Shown here: positions 1 to 11,009 of the stretch, piece by piece
Numbering within the stretch: position 1 is the stretch's first letter
Layout: every line of letters starts with the position of its first letter
Source: Hymenopus coronatus
Taxonomy: Eukaryota > Arthropoda > Insecta > Mantodea > Hymenopodidae
DNA: 64,000 nt
Reading direction: 5' to 3'
Assembly (NCBI GenBank): GCA_030762935.1
Contig: CM060886.1
Location: 31,164,509-31,228,508 of the forward strand
The notes under the pieces: model-generated
Seen by the model: the letters and a program-made list of their open reading frames with translations, nothing else
The model's database searches: none
What the model was told of the DNA's origin: nothing
Position numbers and translations under genes: made by a program

Positions 1-61
1 TATTGACTTCAGTAAGGATCAACAATTAGTATAACAGTCTTCCTATCATCTCAAAATAATT

Positions 62-300
62 ATGGTTTTCCGGGAAGCATGCGAGTCAGTTGAGAAATTC
101 AATACTATACCGGTATGTTACCACGTTCAGTGGTAGAGCAACTGGCTAGAGACCGAGAGATCCGTGGTTCAAATTCCGGCTTTGAATTTTTCAGTCTGAC
201 TCTACTATCCAACTCCTGTCCTACACACGGTTTCTGTGAGAAAACAATTAAAATTATCAGTCTTCCGAGTATTTGTAAACATCTTCAAAATTCAGGCTCC
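62..300 (+). repeat. tRNA-derived SINE, family B copy
   Basis: A tRNA-like segment around 116-180 has an A-box-like stretch (TTCAGTGGTAGAGC) and a B-box-like stretch (GGTTCAAATTCC). The flanks (GTCAGTTGAGAAATTCAA before, TTTTTCAGTCTGACTCTAC after) match the copies at 20.2-21.2 kb and 63.4 kb in this window. The matching layout in several places shows a dispersed retroposon rather than a functional tRNA. The 3' end is approximate. Confidence 0.7.
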
Positions 301-309
301 CAATGAGGG

Positions 310-700
310 TATCCCTTTTCTCATTTCATCTAATTTACTGAAGAGGCAAAAACACAAACACAACAATAGCAAAGTTACAAGATGAGCTAATTAAATATAT
401 GATCTGGCCCAAAGAAACTGTCTTTAAACATTCATTCACTAAATGCAAATATATAATGTACTCAAGAAATAAAAAGCGTATACTCCTATCAATCTATTAA
501 GCGCAACAGAATATTAAACTAAATACCTTGAAATTTTTAGGAATAATATTCAGCCAAAGCTAACACGGTTACCCCTAATAAAGGACCTGAAAACAACTGC
601 TCTTGTGATATAATATAATGACATCTGCAAAAGAACTGAGGAGCAGATGAACACATGCCAATGTGTTATAAGTCATTCATTCGGGTCCATAACACTATGG
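310..700. other. AT-rich stretch, no gene seen
   Basis: No coding signature or recognisable repeat is visible in this intergenic-looking stretch. Confidence 0.5.
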
Positions 701-704
701 AGCA

Positions 705-940
705 AGAGTATACCTACTGTAGCCGCGCCGTGACCACTCGCCTCTAACTAAGGAGGCCCGGGTTCGACCCTGGCGACCGCATATGGTGGTGCAAAGTGGA
801 TTCTCCGGTTTCACCCAGCATCACATTCCATCGGTGCTCCATCTTTATTCCATGTATCATCAGCGCCATCGCCTGCAGTGTAATTGTATTAAAAGCGAGC
901 ATTAGGCACAATCATTAAAAAAATTACTCTCACGTCTCTT
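705..940 (+). repeat. tRNA-derived SINE, family C
   Basis: The segment has a tRNA-like head with a strong B box (GGGTTCGACCCTGG near 761-774) and a GC-richer body than its surroundings. The body continues to about 938 and ends near an oligo-A. The A box is weak (CCGTGACCACTCGCC). No second copy was recognised in the window, so the family assignment rests on the promoter motif and composition. Confidence 0.55.
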
Positions 941-1560
941 CAAAATATCATCAGTAACAATAATTACTGTTGTCAATCTACATCTGCAGTGTCCTTTCCC
1001 TTAAGGATGAAGCAATGTTTGAATATAAACGACATATCTTCCGAAAATAACACCTAAAACAATATCAGCTGAAGTACCACCTCGGAGGACAAAAATTCCG
1101 CAATAAACAATAGATTAAGAAAATGCCTTGAAAGTTTAACTTCCACTACTGCATATCAACTAATTTTTAACGAGAATGTACTAAGTATCCGGGTCATATA
1201 TCCATTTACAAAGATGGTTACAAAATGAAACTAGATGTGGCTGTGCAGTAGTTTATCCTGCACACAAAACGATATAACCTCACCAAAATTTAAATCTTTT
1301 TTTTTCCCTCTGATCTTTATGCCTTCAAGCGGGCATTTCAAGGCATTAAAAATAACCGAAATATCTCCAATTTTCTAGTTTTAACTAATTCTCAATAAGT
1401 TATAGTGGCTATACAAAACCAAAGTACTAAAAGACGTCAAAAATAATACACCGAAATACTGAGGTAATCAACGTCTGGTTTCGATCGCATCAATGTATTC
1501 CCCGTAAAAGAAAAAGCATACATTATAGCAAAAGAAGTAATAACTCGTTTGCCCATACAT
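940..1560. other. AT-rich spacer, no gene seen
   Basis: No ORF, repeat copy or RNA gene could be supported here. Confidence 0.5.
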
Positions 1561-1564
1561 GATT

Positions 1565-2460
1565 AAAAAACCTGATATGTTCCATTCACATGACTTTCTC
1601 TACATCTCTGCAACAAATTATTGTTAAAAAGCTTATGCTCCTATTTATTTCATGCTAATCGACAAAAAATTAGCAGAAATAGTCTTATTGCTTGCTTCCT
1701 TGTAACTAGAAGAGAAATAAGGGAGAACCATAGGTTAAAGTGATAGTCAAAAGCTAGTTGCTATGTGACTGAAGCTCCTTTATTTGTATGGACAGGAGTT
1801 GACAAATTCCTGTATGAGAAAAGTTAAGTTTTTCAAAGCTGAAATCAAAAAACAAGGAATATCTAAAAAACGACCAACTCCACACAAAAAAAAAAAAAAA
1901 AAAAAAAATGTATGCAACATAAATTGTGTGTTTTAATGTGCTCTACATTTTTTGTGTGGCGAGTTTTTGTCCATTTCTTACGGTTTAACATTTATGTAAA
2001 ATTCCGTAAAATTCACCCGGAATAAAGTAATCTTCAGAGGCTATTCCCTAAAAATTCAAGATATTACATTTTATTTGTCAAGTAAATATCTTTAAAATAC
2101 GATATTCTAATCAAAATCGTTACAGCCATTTTTTTAGAAAATCAAAATTTTAGAAAAAAGTTCCATGTAAAGGGTAGTTTGGGGTGGGGGGATTCTGCTC
2201 AAAATCTTCGTGCCGCATCCCAGGAAGACACTAAACTTAAATACCAAGTTTGGTATTTTACCGACTTTTCGTTTTTGAGTTATCGTGTTCACAGACACCA
2301 CACACACACACACACACACACACGGACCTTTTTCTGAAAATACTTTTTTTTGGATACAGGGGACCCTAAAACATATTTCCGGTGAAATCTCGGTATCGAA
2401 TTTTTGGTGGAGTGCAATACCTTCTCTACACACTATGTACATAGTACGTGTAGAGAAAGT
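1565..2460 (-). repeat. Module A/B repeat copy, B then A in minus orientation
   Basis: Reading along the plus strand, the copy begins with the B end (CTGATATGTTCCATTCACAT) and runs through B. A poly-A of about 23 bases at 1886-1908 marks the B/A boundary. Module A follows, with the shared TACCCTTTACATGGAA core on the minus strand, a CA microsatellite at about 2291-2323, and the hairpin around ACTATGTACATAGT at 2431-2444. The microsatellite explains the His-Thr and Val-Cys runs in apparent ORFs. A second, diverged hairpin half follows at about 2469-2510. Confidence 0.85.
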
Positions 2461-2881
2461 AAAAATGCACTTTCTCTACCACGTAAATCGATATAGTATG
2501 TAGAGAAGGAATCTCCAACCGAGAGTTCATCGGAAATACATATTCTAAGAGCCTGAGTAAATAAAGGTTTCAGTAAAAGGTCCTCGGATGTGTCTTTTTT
2601 CTTTTTCTCTCTCAATTTATGATTTGATAGATCAGCAAGATTGCTATACAAGCCAGTGATAAATTAAGTTAACAATTATACACATAACAAACTGAGTTCA
2701 TAACCTCTAACATGTTCAAAAAGTTAAGAAGATACATTAACAATGGGTAGCAATTATAAGTATATGCTATTAACAATTAAATTATCCTGGGTAAATTAAC
2801 AAGCTTAACAAAGTTAACAATTTATTTAATTAATCACAATCAATAATTGCAAACAGAGTATGGATGAGTGAAGCTAATGGA

Positions 2882-3878
2882 TTAGAAATCACTGTCTTCG
2901 GAATCACTGAAGAGGAAGTCTTGGGGCAGTTTTTTTTTTGTTTTTTTTAATCTTCTCTTCTGAGGGTTTCTAAGTCCAATGTGAAATGTTTTAATTCTTA
3001 GAACTTCGGCTAGTCTTATGAAGAATTTCTTTGAGAGCAATTGAAGTATTGTTGTTTGGTGAGAATTCCAAATTCCTGGTGGAGCTGGTGATTTCTTATG
3101 AACCATGGAGCCTTGCTGATAGTGAGGAGAAATTTATTTTGTATAAGTTGAAGTCGGTGAATATGAGTTTTGCTGACTGTACACCACACAAGTACAGCGT
3201 GTGAGATTACAGGACGTATGAGAGACTTGTATAGCAGTATTGAGCATTCCATTCCAAGTGGTGATCTCTTGTTTAGTGGAGGGTATAGTTTTGTGATTCT
3301 GGAAATAGCTATTGTCGAAATGTAGGATGTATGAGACTTCCAGGTTAGTTTTGTGGCCAACATTGCTCCTAGCATATTTAACTGTTGTTTCTGAAGACAA
3401 CCATGTAAGCTGTTTTCTTGGAGTAATAATGGAGGTGGGTTAATGTATTGTCTTAAGGAGAAAGTCTTCGTTTCCAACCTGTTGGAACTTAATTCCCCAG
3501 GTTGTGAACCATCTAGGTAGGAGATTTAATGAAGTTGGAAGACTTTTAATTACAATATTTAAAACGGAGTGTGAGTAGAAAATAACTGTGTCGTCTGCAT
3601 ACATAGGTAGCAGTAGATGTACGCTTTGTTTCCGGTAGGTCATAATAAATACGTTGAAGAGAAAGGGCGCCAGAATTGATCCTTGTGGAACTCCTGCTGT
3701 TATTGGTCGAATGGTAGATTTGTACTTATCTATTCGCACCAGGAACTGTCACTGTGATATAAAACTTTTTGTTAGGTTGATAAGATAATCTGGAAGTCCA
3801 ATTCGATGTAATTTAACCGGTAAACCTTCGTGCCACACGATGTTGAAGGCTTGAGCTATATCAAGGAAAACGGCAGTT
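2882..3878 (-). pseudogene. LINE reverse transcriptase fragment, jockey-like
   Basis: On the minus strand three reverse transcriptase blocks appear in order: AVFLDIAQAFNIVWHEGL near 3,860-3,800, then TAGVPQGSILAPFLFNVF near 3,700-3,650, then YADDT (the catalytic YADD) near 3,600. The C-terminal part after the polymerase runs to about 2,882 and contains LLYKSLIRPVISHAVLVW, a typical post-RT motif of jockey-type non-LTR elements. The reading frame changes at least twice (around 3,460 and 3,740) and the endonuclease half is absent, so the copy is dead. Clade assignment to jockey is from motif style only. Confidence 0.85.
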
Positions 3879-3886
3879 TGTTAAAG

Positions 3887-4175
3887 AATGAGTAGATAAT
3901 GCCATGTGAATACAATATATCAGATTTTTTTTTCATTTTGGCAATGCTAAAAGAATGGAATATCATTGACATCACATAGTCACCTGCTCTTAAAAGATTT
4001 GGCTATAGCACTACTGTGTTCCCCTCCTACCAGTATATCTACAAAGGAATGTGAAACAAAATGATTGCTGCAAATGTTTAATTTTGTTAACACGAAGTAG
4101 ATAGAAGCATAAGCGTTTGTAACAAAAGTGTGTACAAGTGAGTAGAGAAAGTCGTGTGAGTGCAACAATAAAAAT
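3887..4175 (+). repeat. Module B fragments, plus orientation
   Basis: The first piece (3,887-3,930) ends ATATCAGATTTTTTTT like module B. A second diverged B 3' part runs from about 4,050 to 4,175 and contains GAAGTAGATAGAAGCATAAG and GAGAAAGTCGTGTGAGTG. Two B ends in a row fit the B-B arrangement seen more clearly at 15.6 kb. Confidence 0.55.
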
Positions 4176-4274
4176 TTTATTTTCTCCTATTATAAGGGCC
4201 CTTAGAACAAGTACCTAATTAAGATGTCAAATACATACTTGGAAGATAGGTATTGCATCCCACCAAAAGACATT

Positions 4275-4870
4275 CTTACTTTCTCTATCATGTGCTTAGT
4301 AGATAGAGGAAGTGTTGCATTCCATCCAAAAATGTAATATATTCAGCCAATTATTCTATTTAATAAACAAATTGCCTCATGTGTGTAGGTATGTGTAACG
4401 GCAATAGCTCAAGAACAAAATATCTATTCATACTACACTGGTACGCGAGATCTTCCATACATGTGAGTCTGGGAAATTTTCTTAAAAATGTCAAACTACC
4501 CTTTACATGGGCATTTCTTCTAATAGTTTTAGTTTTCTCAAAAATAGCTCTAACGATTTTGATTAAAGACCCGTGTTCCTATTTAAGATATTTACTAGAC
4601 ATTTAAATGCAGGTATATCTTGAATTTTCTAAGAATGCCCTTAAAGTTCGGTTTATTAAAATGAGTTTTGTATAATTTGTATGGCTAGCAAGTCTTAAGA
4701 GATAGACAAAAGCTCACACAAAAAATGTAGGCATAATTAAAACAGATTACTTCAAATAACTCTTTCTGGCATAGGCCATTTCCAGGATATTCCCATTTAT
4801 TGAGTTTTTTAAAACCTTGTCTTTCTTAGTACTTTTGCTGCTCAGACATTTCTCGCAATATCATGAGGAG
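4275..4870 (+). repeat. Module A/B repeat, diverged plus copy
   Basis: A degenerate hairpin region (ACTTTCTCTATCATGTGC) and TTGCATTCCATCCAAAAAT lie at the left. A deletion then leads to TGTGTGTAGGTATG, and module A continues with AACTACCCTTTACATGG, CTCTAACGATTTTGATTAAA and GAATTTTCTAAGAATGCC. Module B is truncated near 4,870. Confidence 0.7.
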
Positions 4871-5015
4871 AGTACGAAATTTCTAGACCAGCATTTACTA
4901 AGCCACTTTTAAGCTTCTTGTTAGCTATTCCGTTTCCTCTATCTCCCTTATAACTACAACGAAATGTGAAATAAAACTGTAAAGGTTTATCACAGTTAAC
5001 ACTGACTAGATAGAA

Positions 5016-5895
5016 AAAATTCCATTCACATGACTTTCTCTACCTAATCTGCAAACAACTATTCCTATAAAACATTGTGCTTTTATCTACATTATGCTAA
5101 TCGAGATAAACGTTAGTAGAATTGATCTTATTGCTTGCTTCCTTGTAAGCAGAAAGGAAATAATGGAATGCATTAGGCTAAACTATAGTCAAATATTTTA
5201 ATAGCTGGCCGCTATGTGAACAATTGAAGTTACGTTCACTTTACATTGCCATTAAAACAAAAGAGAGATGAAACGAAAAGTGTCCAAGTTTGAGAAAAAT
5301 TACGTAGTTTAAAAGTGAATACAACAAGGAAAATCTCAGAAACGGTCAAATATACAACAAAAACGTACATGACATAAATTGTGGATTTAACGAGATCTAT
5401 ATTTTTGTGTAGTAAGTTTTTTCCATTTTTTATGGTTTACTAGTTATGCAAAATTCATCCAGAAGGAGCAGATCTTCAGAAGCGATTCTCCAAAAATTCA
5501 AGATATATATTTTGTGATGTAAATATCTTTAATACACGGTAATTTAATCAAATTGTTACACAATTTTTTAGAAAAACAATATTCTCAAAATTTTTTCCAT
5601 GTAAAGAATAATTTAGGGTGGAAGTATTTTCTTGAAAAGCTTCCTGTTGCATTCTTAGAAAATACTTAACTAAAATATCAAGTTTAAAATTTAACGATAT
5701 TTTAGTTTTTTAACTATGCTGTCCAAAAGCACCCCCACACTAAGACACACAGAACTTTATTTAAAACTGTTTTGGGGGGGGGGACACAGGGAATCTCAAA
5801 ATATATATTTCCGACGAAATCTCGACATTGAATTTTTGAATGGAATACAATACCTTCTCTGTATACTATGTGTAAAGTGCGTGTAGAGAAAGTAA
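5016..5895 (-). repeat. Module A/B repeat, minus copy
   Basis: The copy runs from TTCCATTCACATGACTTTCT (B end) to the hairpin remnant ending GCGTGTAGAGAAAGTAA. The usual CA microsatellite is reduced to a short CACCCCCACACT stretch. Nothing in it reads as protein. Confidence 0.8.
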
Positions 5896-5949
5896 TAAGG
5901 CTTCGTAAAATAGCTTGCAGAAATGATTAAAATATCTTATGCGTTACTA

Positions 5950-6640
5950 CATATGACTTTCTCTACTCATTCTATAATTATTGTTATAAAACGGTTCTTC
6001 TAACCATTTTATGCTAGTAAAGATAAACATTAGCAGAAATTGTCTTATTACTTAGTCCTTTATAAATAGAAAGGAAATTAAAAAGTACATTAGGCTAAAG
6101 CGATATCAAACCTTTTAAAAGTTGGTTGTTATGTGACTGAAATTCGGTTCTCTTCAGATGGCCAGGAGTAAACCAAAGCAATAGGAATGACATATTTTCT
6201 TATGAGAAACGTTTTAAGTATTTTAAAAATAAAACTAATAGATAACAAGGACATTTTTAACTAAAAAACATGTGCAAATCATAAATTGTATTTTTTGACG
6301 AGATCTACATCTTTCGTGAAGTAAGTCTTTGACTTTCTCTTACGATTCACCAGTTTCGCGAAAGTCATCCAGAATAAAGGGCTATTTTCTGAAAATTCAA
6401 GATATACATTTTATTTTGTGATGTAAATACCTTTAATATACGGTATTTTAATCAAAATCGTTAGAATCAACTTTGAGAGAGTCAACATTTTCGAAAATTG
6501 TCCCCTATAAAGGGTAGTTTGGGGTGCGGAGGATTTCCTGAAAATCTTTATTGTCGCATCCTTAAAAAATACTTAACTTAAATATTAAGTTTGGTACCTA
6601 TTCAAACACTTTTTATTTTTTTAAATATACCACATACAAA
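5950..6640 (-). repeat. Module A/B repeat, minus copy lacking the hairpin end
   Basis: Module B begins at CATATGACTTTCTCTAC and module A follows to about 6,640 (ATTTTTTTAAATATACCACA). The microsatellite and hairpin end are missing. Confidence 0.7.
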
Positions 6641-6742
6641 ACATAACCAAACGTTCAAAAGAAGCTATTTTTGTGCCTCAAATGAATAGTGCCAATACCC
6701 AAAGTCGAAAATTACCATAATAATTGCGGTTATTATACCCAC

Positions 6743-6745
<3 letters not shown>

Positions 6746-6791
<46 letters not shown>
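6746..6791. repeat. (TA)n microsatellite
   Basis: About 23 uninterrupted TA dinucleotides. Confidence 0.97.
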
Positions 6792-6795
<4 letters not shown>

Positions 6796-6949
6796 TTACG
6801 CTCATGGATGCTACTACATAACAAGCTAATATGCATTATTTGCGTTTCCATTTGTATGTGTCACAAGATTTTTAATTTTAAATAAAACTTAAGGAAAAAA
6901 TAGTTTATCACATTTTTGTGTCTAAATAAAAAATTTTCTCTGATTATCA

Positions 6950-7270
6950 TGTCACAAGGTCTGTCCAAAAACAACGTAAACGACGCACATAATTTTGACC
7001 AGGTAGGTCACACCGGTGGTCTTTCTCTGGATCTTCCTTAGCCTTCATCATTGGCAAATGCGAGGAAATACCCTAATATTACTGGGCAGCTTCTCTCCCT
7101 ATTTCCTTTCCTAAACTAATTATTTCATGTCCCTTGGAGTGGGCTTCACCGCCTTGGGTGTACACTGCACAGTTGATTCCAGTGCAGAATCGGCGCACGT
7201 TATCAAGGGTGGTTACATTCGGAATACGAGTATAATTAAAGCATTTTATCTTGAACTCTAACCTCAAAGA
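6950..7270 (-). other. Unidentified, relatively GC-rich stretch with a short open minus frame
   Basis: A 62-codon open frame on the minus strand (7,079-7,267) contains RRFCTGINCAVYTQGGEAHS, and the base composition is richer than the flanks. It lacks convincing splice sites and I do not recognise the product. It may be part of a retroposon inserted next to the SINE at 7.4 kb. Confidence 0.3.
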
Positions 7271-7395
7271 TAAGTTATACGTATGTTTAGATTGTTTGTA
7301 TTATCCATTGCGCAATGAAGGCCTCCCTACAACTGGTGAAATTAGTCATATGCACAGGTGACGAGAAGAGAGAAAAATGAATTGCAGTTCTGTTT

Positions 7396-7566
7396 AAGGA
7401 TGCTCTTTAGCTGCTGTGGTTCTCAGGGTCCCATCCTATTTTGGGCGTGAAAGGCCGTTTAATTTTGCTCAGAGGCATGGGACAAACGGCTTTACTTCTC
7501 TTCCGAAGGAAGCCTTGTTAAGGATTTATATGCCCGAAAAAAGCCGCGACCTTGGGTATATGTTGA
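7396..7566 (-). repeat. tRNA-derived SINE, family A, truncated minus copy
   Basis: The stretch carries the body of the family-A SINE in reverse: GATGCTCTTTA, then TTTTGGGCGTGAAAGGCCGT, then CTTCCGAAGGAAGCC, then the start of the tRNA-like head (CGACCTTGGGTATA). A middle block present at 52.5 kb is deleted here. Confidence 0.75.
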
Positions 7567-7683
7567 AGAGAGACCCGAATATAATTAAACACATGAGGAA
7601 CTGTAAACTAGAGCTTAAACTTATGTTGGGGGGGGGGAGTGTGTAAGACCCGTGAGGCTTAAATTGCCCTATAATATATCTAT

Positions 7684-7858
7684 AGTTTTTAGTTTGACGT
7701 CCTTTAACCTGATTGGTCCATAGAGCTTAAAGTTGTTCCATATTCGTCTTCTCAGGATAAGGGAAAACCCCGAAAAAAAGTTATCCGGGTAATTTATCCT
7801 AAGTGAGATTCGAACTAGCGACCTCCTCAATGTGAGGCAGACACGCTATCCCCACACT
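7684..7858 (-). repeat. tRNA-derived SINE, family D, minus copy
   Basis: The tRNA-like head lies in reverse at the right (GAGATTCGAACTAGCGACCT contains an inverted B box). The body at the left starts GACGTCCTTTAACCTGATTG. The same order recurs at 35,318-35,550, and body parts at 30,468-30,640. Confidence 0.75.
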
Positions 7859-7913
7859 ACCGATATATAGATTTAACAACGTTCTTTTATTATTATTATT
7901 ATTATTATTACTA

Positions 7914-8059
7914 CTACTTTCTCTATACGTTCTATGTGCATAGTGTATAGAGAAGGTATTTTATTATACCCAAGAATTCGATACCGAGATTTCACTGGAA
8001 ATATATGTTTTGAGACCCCCTGAATAAAAAAAAATTAGAAACATGCCCCTGTGTCGTCT

Positions 8060-8124
<65 letters not shown>

Positions 8125-8798
8125 TGTGGGCCGCATAGCTCAAAAACGCAAAGACCGTTAAATACCAAACATGGTATTTAAGTTTGGCATCTTCCAAGGA
8201 TGAGATACGAAGATTTTCAAGAAAATCCCACCACCCCCAGCTACCCATACATGGAACATTTTTCGAAAATTTTGGTTTTCTCAAAAATGCCTCTAACGAT
8301 TTTGAGTAAAATAACTTTATCTATAATATATTTTATGACAAACGAAATGTATGTCTTAGATTTTCTGGGAATAGCCTCTGAAGACATCTTGATATTCTGA
8401 ATGAATTTTACATAACTGGTAAATCGTAACTTAATTCACAAAAAATGTAGAGCTTGTTAAAACACATTATTTATGTCATATACATATTATTCGTGGAGGT
8501 GGCCATTTTTGAGATATTCCTGGTTTTAGTTTTAAAATATCTACTTATTATTTTCTCATACGGGAACTTGTCTACTCCTAGCCGGGCAAAGAAACAGATT
8601 TATTTATCATAGCAACCACGTTTTGACTGTGGGTTTATCCTAGTGTATTCCCTTATTTACCTTCTACTTATAAGTAATAAAACCTTTCTGCTAATGTTTA
8701 TCTCCATTAGCATGAAGTAGAAAGTAAACAAATTTTTTTTAGCAATAATTTGTTACAGAGATGTAGAGAAAGCCATGTGAATTGAGCCCATCAAATTT
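7914..8798 (+). repeat. Module A/B repeat, plus copy with long TG tract
   Basis: A full A-B copy. The hairpin half CTTTCTCTATACGTTCTATG starts it, a (TG)n of about 29 units lies at 8,065-8,123, module A continues through CTACCCATACATGGAAC, and module B ends GCCCATCAAATTTTTTTT. A (TTA)n tract (7,889-7,910) sits directly in front of the hairpin. Confidence 0.88.
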
Positions 8799-10100
8799 TT
8801 TTTATTATTATATCATCAGTTTCATTTGCCAAAATAGTCAAATAAAGTCATACGACAGCAAACATTTAAATTGTCTTTTACTATTTCTCTATCTTGGATT
8901 CATTCGTTCTGCAAGTGCACTATCTACTCTGCTTCCAAAGTGACCATTCTGTATTATTTTTTGGCTCTCAGTGAATTATTTCGGGATGAAACCTTGTTTT
9001 ATCCCGAAGCTACAGGTTTTTCTTTAGATTGAAATTCTAATATTCGATCTGTTACCAACCTAGAATTTAAAAAACAAGAGCTTTTCTTGCTTGGTCATTT
9101 ATTTTCTCTCTTGTATTGTAAACTGCTAACACCTCTTCGTTGAAATTCTAAACATAGCTGCATGCTATGAAGACCAAATATTAAAGTTTTGTTTTTGTAA
9201 CCTGAAATAAATGCACATCATTCTATGCAATACAAAAATAAAAAACAACAAATAAATAAAACATATACAAATAGATAGTTTTAATGTATCGCTAAAAAAA
9301 ACACATTATGCTTGAAGATATGGAAAATTCTCAAACATTTGCGAAAATATAAGCCTTTACATCATTTCAACGTTTTGTCAAATGCATTTTATACTTTTGT
9401 TTCTGTAATTCAACAACTTTCTCATCTATTGTTAAAAGAAAACCTCTTGCCTCTGTACATAAGAGTAGCGTTGATGATTCCTGCACGAAAACAAAACACG
9501 AGACGTATGCACTTACACAACTATTTTTAAGTATTATTGCTGGTTTAGCACATTGTATACTAATAGGTCAATAACTATTATTATTATTATTATTATTAAT
9601 TTAGAATAGAAAATACCTGTGGTTGTTTTTATTTTTTAAACTAATAATGTTTCTTTTATTAATTATACAATAATTAGAAACAAAAATATCAAACTCTTAA
9701 GCTAATTAGTTGTGATATAATAATGTCTTTGTAGGATAAAACTTGCTTAATTCAAAAACTGCAATTAAAAACGTTCTCATCTCAGCTTTCGATAATTTTT
9801 TAAAAAGAAAATGGAATTGTCCTAGCACTCTTTAGATATATCTAACTCGGCAAAAGTTGAGGTACCTACTCAAATAATGTCAAAACCTAAAACTTGAAAA
9901 ATCATAATAGATTTGCCCTCCTCTTAAACTATAAGGCCTACGTAACCTCATCAAATGGAATAATACGCTACAATTGCTTAATTTTTAAAGATTTGGAGAC
10001 AGTGCTCATCAGAAAATGTACCCGAGACGTCTCTTAAGTTATTGTTAAAACTCATTAGCGTTCACAAAGCTCTAATGGTGCTGCTAAGTTTTACAAAATA
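8799..10100. other. AT-rich region upstream of dan, no gene seen
   Basis: Apart from simple (TTA)n at about 9,579-9,598 I see no repeat copy, RNA gene or convincing coding sequence. It is one of the longer repeat-free intervals in the window and lies just upstream of a developmental regulator, so it may hold enhancers; no direct evidence is visible. Confidence 0.4.
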
Positions 10101-10340
10101 TTTGAAGACGTTCCCTGTTTTCGCGGAAGGGATGGAATAACATCAAAACCGGCGCCAGTCGTCTCATTGTATTCTCCATGGAAGTCGCAGATGGACCTCC
10201 CTTCACTTTTCTGCCGGGGCAGTCACAATTTTCATGCAAATCAGTGGGAAACACCATTCGAACTCTAAATTAATTAGCGAAGGAAAGTGTAGGTACAGAG
10301 AAAAAAAGCCGTAACTCAACGACTACATACGAATGTTGAG
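10100..10340. promoter_or_regulatory. Candidate upstream regulatory block of the dan-like gene
   Basis: Base composition rises sharply from the AT-rich flank. The block contains an octamer/POU-like ATGCAAAT (about 10,234-10,241) and a homeodomain-like TTAATTAG core (about 10,270-10,277) within 45 bp, with no repeat sequence. Binding is not shown; the call rests on motifs, composition and position 0.7-0.9 kb before the start codon. Confidence 0.3.
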
Positions 10341-10399
10341 GTGGAAGGAAGAAGGAAAAAACAGGTTGTGGATAGTGCTGTCTCACCCTATAGGAGAGC

Positions 10400-10870
10400 G
10401 TGGGCATGCACACTGCACACACAGCAGCTGCTGAACTATCTTCCTTTCCTTCCCCACACGTTGCTTGGTAACGGAGCTATCCCTACCCCCTCCCTCGCGG
10501 TTCCCATCCCCCTGCCGGCCGCCAGCCCGCGGGCGGGCAGTGAATGTCCACCCGACCCAGGCAGGCGGACGGGCTGGCGGCATGGCTGGCTGGCTGGCCG
10601 ACTGGTGCGACCCAACGAACACGCACTTCGTAGCAGCCGGTGGTGGTGTGGGCCAGGGGGTTATTGATCGGACAAAGGACCTTCCCTTTCCTTCCTGCCA
10701 AGTCTTTCCTCTCTCCCAACTGACCGCGTGCCGCTTTACTTCCATCCTGGACCCGGGTCGCTTCGCTACGGCCCTTTCGCGCATCACGACTTTTCAACTT
10801 TTGTTTTCGCCGCGCCGGGGAAGTTTTTAATAACTTTACATTACGAGTGAAAGTGTGCGTAGTAAAAAGT
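10400..10870 (+). promoter_or_regulatory. CpG-rich promoter and 5' UTR region of the dan-like gene
   Basis: The most GC- and CpG-rich stretch of the window, with runs such as CTGCCGGCCGCCAGCCCGCG and CGCCGCGCCGGGGAAG. It ends about 140 bp before the ATG at 11,010. Overlapping open frames on both strands here follow from high GC (few stop codons) and have no convincing protein content. The transcription start cannot be fixed from sequence; no clear TATA element was chosen. Confidence 0.5.
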
Positions 10871-11009
10871 GTTCTGATTGGTCGTTGTTTCGCGCCAATA
10901 CGAAACAGTGGGTGGAGCTATCGAATTATCCGCAGTATTTGTGAATCAACACAAAGAACGAGAGGGGGAGAGAGCTAGAAACGGAGTTATATTTTGTTGT
11001 GGTGGTGCA

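Noticed and set aside
116..180. tRNA genes at this and other tRNA-like sites (for example 19,350, 40,980, 48,210)
   Set aside because: The boxes are present, but the sequences belong to repeated retroposons with constant non-tRNA bodies, and several have damaged B boxes or no plausible acceptor stem.
2134..2503. Apparent ORFs on both strands with Val-Cys or His-Thr repeats
   Set aside because: They are translations of the TG/CA microsatellite and the surrounding module A repeat. The same peptides recur in other copies with stops and indels, which rules out a conserved protein.
10341..10830. Several ORFs of more than 100 codons on both strands upstream of dan
   Set aside because: The region is GC-rich, so stop codons are rare. 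The predicted proteins are Pro/Arg/Gly-biased, mutually overlapping and show no domain. It is better read as promoter and 5' UTR.
10878..11009. Upstream 44-codon extension of the dan-like ORF
   Set aside because: It begins with TTG, not ATG. The ATG at 11,010 has a better context and is directly followed by the conserved N-terminal region.
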